From contig CM065878.1 in the NCBI GenBank assembly GCA_033439255.1, positions 1,054,001 to 1,118,000 on the forward strand: 64,000 bases of DNA. The letters run 5' to 3'. Each line of letters starts with the position of its first letter. Within the stretch, counting starts at the first letter, position 1. The notes below the pieces were generated by a model. That model was given only the letters and a program-made list of their open reading frames with translations, did not search any database and was not told the origin of the DNA. Source of the DNA: Hericium rajendrae (taxonomy: Eukaryota > Basidiomycota > Agaricomycetes > Russulales > Hericiaceae). Shown here piece after piece: positions 60,016 through 64,000 of the stretch. The position numbers and the translations under genes were made by a program.

Positions 60016-61413
60016 ATGTTCAACGACGCAGAGGGCGAATTTCTCCTACGCGCGTGGCAAATTCTGGGAGAGATCGAAGACCAGCTCAACCACAATCAAA
60101 ACTTCACTGCATCCCTTAAATCACAGGCAGAGAAAGTCAAGGTACTCGTTTTTCTTACCTCTTCATGCGTGCGTTGACCTGTGAATGGACACCGAAAGGC
60201 AGGAGCTGGTCAGGCACACTCTGGCTTCTCTTTGCGACGATATAATGTCGATCTCTCCAAAGGTGTGTCTCACACGTAATGCTTCATCGAAAGTGCTCAT
60301 GCAGGTTATCCTTGCCAGAATACTTAGAGTCCGAACTCGAACGCGAGAGTGCGCGGGTCATCGTTGAGAACCTGTCTCTCGTGCAGGAGAACAAGCAGCT
60401 CAGTGTTTTGCTGGAGGAACACGAGCAGGTCATGCAAACCATCATGGCGAAGTTTCGCTCCCACTCTGTGCGTCCCCTCTCTCTGTGCCCTTTTCCACCA
60501 CGGCCTCCCAGACGTTTCTCCCCATGTGCCTCCCGGATGCGACCACAACCTCTTCTGAAATCCCACCTGGCTTCTGCATGATCCTCACTGCCTCTCCAGC
60601 TCGCGTCCCAGCAACACGAACTCAACCTCACGCGCTACTACGACTCACTCCTGGCGCAAGAACCGCAACTCGCGACCGACCCCGCCTCGAAGCCCGCCCT
60701 TGCGCACTCCCTCCAGCGCCTCGCGCACAATCTCCGCGCCGTGCTCTCCTCGATGGACGGCGAGGATCCCGCCGCGCCGCAGCGGAGGCAGCCTCCCCCC
60801 TTCACAGAGCCAATGCCAGGCCCGTCGACGTCCGCTGCAGCCCAAGAGCCGTCTTCGGCAGTGCTAGCAGCAAAAGAGCCGTCTTCGGCAGTGCTAATAG
60901 CAAAAGAGCCGTCTTCAGCAGTGTTAGCAGCAACAGATCCATCCCCAGCAGCACCAACACCCCCAGAGCCATCATCCACCGCGCCCACCGAACCTTCCAA
61001 ACCACCCGCCCCCTCCGTCGAAGACGCATCCGAGCCATCCTCCCCCGATCATCCCCAACCGCAACCGCACCCCGATACCACCACCCACACCGATACCCCG
61101 CACACCGATACCCCACCCGCCCCCGCCCCCGCCTCGCGCCCGCCCTCGCCCTCGCACGCCCCCGCCGCCCAACCCGGCGACTGGGCGCACGCGCGCGAGC
61201 GCGAGATCGCGCGCCTCGGCGCCGAGAACGCGCGCCTGCGCGCCGCGCTGGGGATCGACGCCGCGGGGCTGCGCGGCGCGGGCGTCGACGCGGCGCGGTC
61301 GAGCGCGAGGCCGCCGCGCTCGGCGGCGGAGCGCAGGACGAGGGGTGGCGCAGGAGCGGGGTGTTCGTGAGTGCGAGCTGGGGCGGGGGGGTGCATCCGC
61401 AGCAGCAGCAGGC

Positions 61414-61446
<33 letters not shown>

Positions 61447-61798
61447 ACATCAGCAGCAGCAGCAGCAGCATCAGCAGCAAACCAGCAGCAAAACCAGCAA
61501 CAAAACCAAAACCAAAACCAACAACAGCAACAACAAAACCAGCCCGTCCACCTCCTCCCGCCCAACCACCAACAGCTCCAACAACAACAGCAGCAGCAGC
61601 AGCTCTTCCAGCCGTACCCGCAGCCGCGCCCGCTCCTCGCGCCGCACGGCATGCAGCTGCACTTCAGCCAGCAGCAGCCGCAGCCGCAGGGCGGGAACGG
61701 CGAGATGGGGCGAGGGGGGGCGGGGGCGGGTGCTGTTTGGCGGCGGGGGCACCGTGAAGCGCGGGGGCGCGGGGCAGGGGCGCGGGTTTTATTCGTAG
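60016..61798 (+). CDS. SIKE/FGFR1OP2-family coiled-coil protein (STRIPAK component)
   Basis: Starts at 60016 with MFNDAEGEFLLRAWQILGEI. Later exons give RRYNVDLSK, YLESELERESARVIVENLSL and QENKQLSVLLEEHEQVMQTI, then MAKFRSHS, LASQQHELNLTRYYDSLLAQ and, after a Pro/Ser linker, EREIARLGAENARLRAALGI. Known: the LLEEHxxxMxxIMxK[YF]R motif followed by a second short coiled coil is the SIKE/FGOP2 family, a subunit of STRIPAK phosphatase-kinase complexes that control fusion and fruiting in fungi. The C-terminus holds a CAG/CAA repeat (polyGln) and ends near 61798. Downstream of about 61300 the frame must change three times (near 61300, 61480 and 61720), so the last 150 residues are unreliable. The coiled-coil half is clean. 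Confidence 0.8.
60841..60945. repeat. 30-base tandem repeat in the SIKE-family linker
   Basis: About 3.5 copies of aaagagccgtcttcggcagt followed by gctagcagca encode successive KEPSSAVLAA units. The period is a multiple of three and the frame is kept. Confidence 0.85.
61396..61610. repeat. CAG/CAA trinucleotide repeat tract
   Basis: Runs of cag, with caa and cat interruptions, span 61396-61480 and again 61565-61605, separated by aac/caa-rich sequence. They encode polyglutamine-rich protein in the matching frame. Such tracts are prone to length change, and the apparent frame switch inside this region may reflect that or a consensus error. Confidence 0.85.
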
Positions 61799-62254
61799 GA
61801 CACGGCGGGTGGTTGCGGTTTGTAGGTTGGATTTATAGAGGTTGATGCGTTCGCGTGCGCTTTCGTTTTGAACGGGGACGGTAGCCTGCTTTCGTGTGCC
61901 AAGTCGAGTTCGCGCATCTCAAACGCAGGCAAGCGTGGCTTCACAGAAAAGCATGCATATCTATCAAGCAGCATCGTAAGGTATAGCAAGCACCAGCCCA
62001 GCAGGGTATCGATCGCCCTTCTTTCGTCAAGAGCAACTAGTCTAATTAACGGTATACGAGTCCACAAACCGAGCCAACACGCGGGGCGAGAATAAATAGT
62101 CGTCGCATATCGTAACGTCGTGGCGGTATAAGTCGTACAATAGCCTACGCATATCATGCACCGAAACCAACTAAAGAGCGTCCGCGTGCGGAGCCGCGCG
62201 GTGGTATAAGGTATATCTGCAGCCACCTCCAAACCCAACTGTGTAGCCTCACCT
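61799..62254. other. Convergent intergenic spacer
   Basis: About 456 bases between two converging genes, with markedly more A+T than the flanks. No feature was seen. Confidence 0.5.
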
Positions 62255-64000
62255 CTAGCACGCGTCCTCCCCCTCCCAAACAACCCGCCACCCCCACCTC
62301 AACCCGCTCCCGCCCCCGCCCGCCGCAACCCCCAACACACGCTCGCGCCCCGCCCCCAGCGGCCCCGCCCCGCCCGCCCACGGCAGCCCCCGCGCGCGAC
62401 ACACATGCGCGAGCGCCAGCACGCGCAGGTGCGCCGGGTTCGGCACCGCGCGCGCGCGCGGGCCGTGAGGCGCCAGGACGGGGAACGCGGCCGTCGGCGT
62501 CAGGCGCGGCGCGCTGGCGGGGAGAGGCGGGCGCGGGGAGGTCGCGCAGGGGCGCGAGGATGTAGGGGTGTGCTGGGGCGGGTGCGGGCAAGGGTGGAAG
62601 GTGCGCACGTCGGCGGGGCGCACGCCGCGGAGCGGTGGCGCGGGTGCGGGTGGGTTGGGCGGCGGCGATGGGGGCGTGGTGCGGGTGGGCGCGAGCATGG
62701 CGGCTATGTAGGCGGTGTGCACCGTGCGCGCGAGGCGCACGATGTCTGCGAGACGGGCGATGCCGTAGCTTCGCTTCGGTGTATCCATTCCCTGCGACTG
62801 CGCCGTCTCCTGCTCTATGAGCACGAAGGGGCTGCTGGGCGAGGTCGGGGAGATGGGGGACACGTGTGCGTCGCCGAGCGGGGACGCGTCGACGTCGACT
62901 GCGATGAAGCTGTGCGCGCATGGCGCGCGGCCGCATGAGTGGCGCTGCTTATTCTCTGTGCTTGGTAGAGACAGTGGTGGTGGTACGAGGAAATCCACGG
63001 GCGTCGGCGGCTGGGGCGTGGACGAGGAGAACGACAGGAATGCGAGCCACGGCGACGGCGGTGTCGCGGGCGATGGCGGTGCATTGGGAAGGGGAACGGC
63101 AAGACGGCCTCCTCGCACGCCTTGCACACCGCACCTTCTCGTCGCGGCCGCTTGTTGTGCGCGTGGCGGTGTCCTCTGTGTCGACGCACAGCCCAAGCAG
63201 CACGCGCACGCTCCGCGGCACGCCGCCGCGCTCCTCGGTGCCGACGTCGATGGGGAAGAGCGCGCCGCGCATGCGGCCGAGCACGTCGTCGAACGGCACG
63301 GCGCTCTCGGGCTGCGCCGGCGGTGCGGGGCGCGCGAGCCGGCGCGCGGTCCCGCTGCCCTTCGACAGCGCCGCGGCCGCCCGCTTCGGCGGCGACACCG
63401 ACATGGGCAGCGCGTACGTGAAGGGCTCCTCGGCGCGGGGCGTGGGCGCAGGCGACGAGGGCAGGGTGCGCGAGCGCGAGGGCGGAGGCGGCCGCGCGCC
63501 GTACGAGTTGAAGAAGCGGTCGTACGCGAAGCCGCTGTGGCCCCCGCGCCGCTCCCTCTCCTCGCGCTCGCGCTCGATGCGCTCTACTTCTTTCACCTTC
63601 CTTGCATGCTCCGCGCGTCCTCCTCCCGCTTCGCACGCTCTCTTAACACTTCCTCCTTCTCTGCCCTCACCCGCGCCCGCGTATTCGCCCAGACTGCCCT
63701 CGCGCGCTCGCATGCCTTCCTTCTTCTCACCTCCCTCTCGCTTTCTGCTGAAGTGATTGTCATGCATTCCGAGAAGAGGCCCTCGGGAACGCTAAACACG
63801 CGGCAGAGCTCCTCCTCAGAGACGCTCTCGATGCGCGGGTCGGTGAGCGCGACGGGCACGCCGGAGCGGAACTGGAGGTAGAGCGCCCGCGCGCGGCGCG
63901 TATCCGCGATCGCGTACGCGTCCTGGATCTCGTCGCGGAGCGTGCGCGCACGGGTGGGAGCGGGTCGTGGCACGTGTCGGCGCTGCTCGTCGGCGGGGAC
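62255..64000 (-). CDS. Partial protein of unknown function (5' end beyond the right edge)
   Basis: The minus-strand frame is open at base 64000 (ADEQRRHVPRPAPTR) and continues TLRDEIQDAYAIADTRRARA, LYLQFRSGVPVALTDPRIES and VSEEELCRVFSVPEGLF, then a charged helix of Arg/Glu. It next reads YDRFFNSYGARPPPPSRSRT, FTYALPMSVSPPKR and SVRVLLGLCVDTED. After about 63190 the sense passes to another frame (TPVDFLVPPPLSLPSTENKQ, SFIAVDVDASPLGDAHVSPI, GMDTPKRSYGIARLADIVRL) and to an uncertain end near 62255. The DPRIESVSEEELCRVFSVPE segment looks most conserved. I do not recognise the family. At least one frame change is needed, so the stop position is tentative. Confidence 0.5.

Noticed and set aside
1-64000. 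tRNA genes, CRISPR arrays, intact transposons or terminal inverted repeats
   Set aside because: No B-box-like GTTCGAATC with a matching cloverleaf, no spaced direct repeats and no transposase or reverse-transcriptase motif was found by eye.

Overview
This window looks like nuclear DNA of a filamentous basidiomycete, most likely an Agaricomycete. Genes lie on both strands and are split by many short GT-AG introns of about 50-60 bases. The recognisable proteins (FAB1, LTV1, CSN2, TAF2, a Sad1/USP39 protein, a Ste4-type G-beta, an OLE1-type desaturase with a C-terminal cytochrome b5) are typical fungal housekeeping genes. I see no rRNA, tRNA, CRISPR array or intact transposon.

Layout. 0-23 kb is dense and conserved: TAF2 (partial, -), LTV1 (+), FAB1 (-), CSN2 (+), mitoribosomal mL40 (-), mitoribosomal uL1m (+), RSM22/METTL17 (-) and SAD1/USP39 (+). 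Several pairs share divergent promoters (TAF2/LTV1, FAB1/CSN2, RSM22/SAD1). Three of these genes (mL40, uL1m, RSM22) serve mitochondrial translation. 23-31 kb is gene-poor. It holds one tiny membrane-protein gene and three very small genes on the minus strand, each encoding little more than one double-stranded-RNA-binding domain (dsRBD). The rest of that stretch is unassigned. The G-beta gene at 31.4-32.7 kb closes this region.

From about 33 kb coding sequence becomes clearly richer in G+C. This half contains a coiled-coil protein, a conserved fungal protein of unknown function, a repeat-bearing disordered protein, dynactin p27 (DCTN6), an NVJ2-like PH/SMP lipid-transfer protein, a small orphan protein, the delta-9 desaturase, a Pro/Tyr-rich acidic protein, an R3HCC1-like protein, a SIKE-family STRIPAK coiled-coil protein and a partial unknown gene at the right edge.

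Main observations. (1) The desaturase reads correctly through its histidine boxes only if a 5-base and a 3-base micro-exon are spliced in. The 3-base exon supplies one histidine of the third box. (2) Three mini-dsRBD genes cluster within 5.5 kb, and one appears frameshifted. (3) At least fifteen apparent single-base frameshifts occur, nearly all in GC-rich low-complexity parts of otherwise sensible genes. This points to consensus errors or drift in this half, so those protein ends should be treated with caution. (4) Short genes with GC-AG introns are present that simple ORF finding misses.
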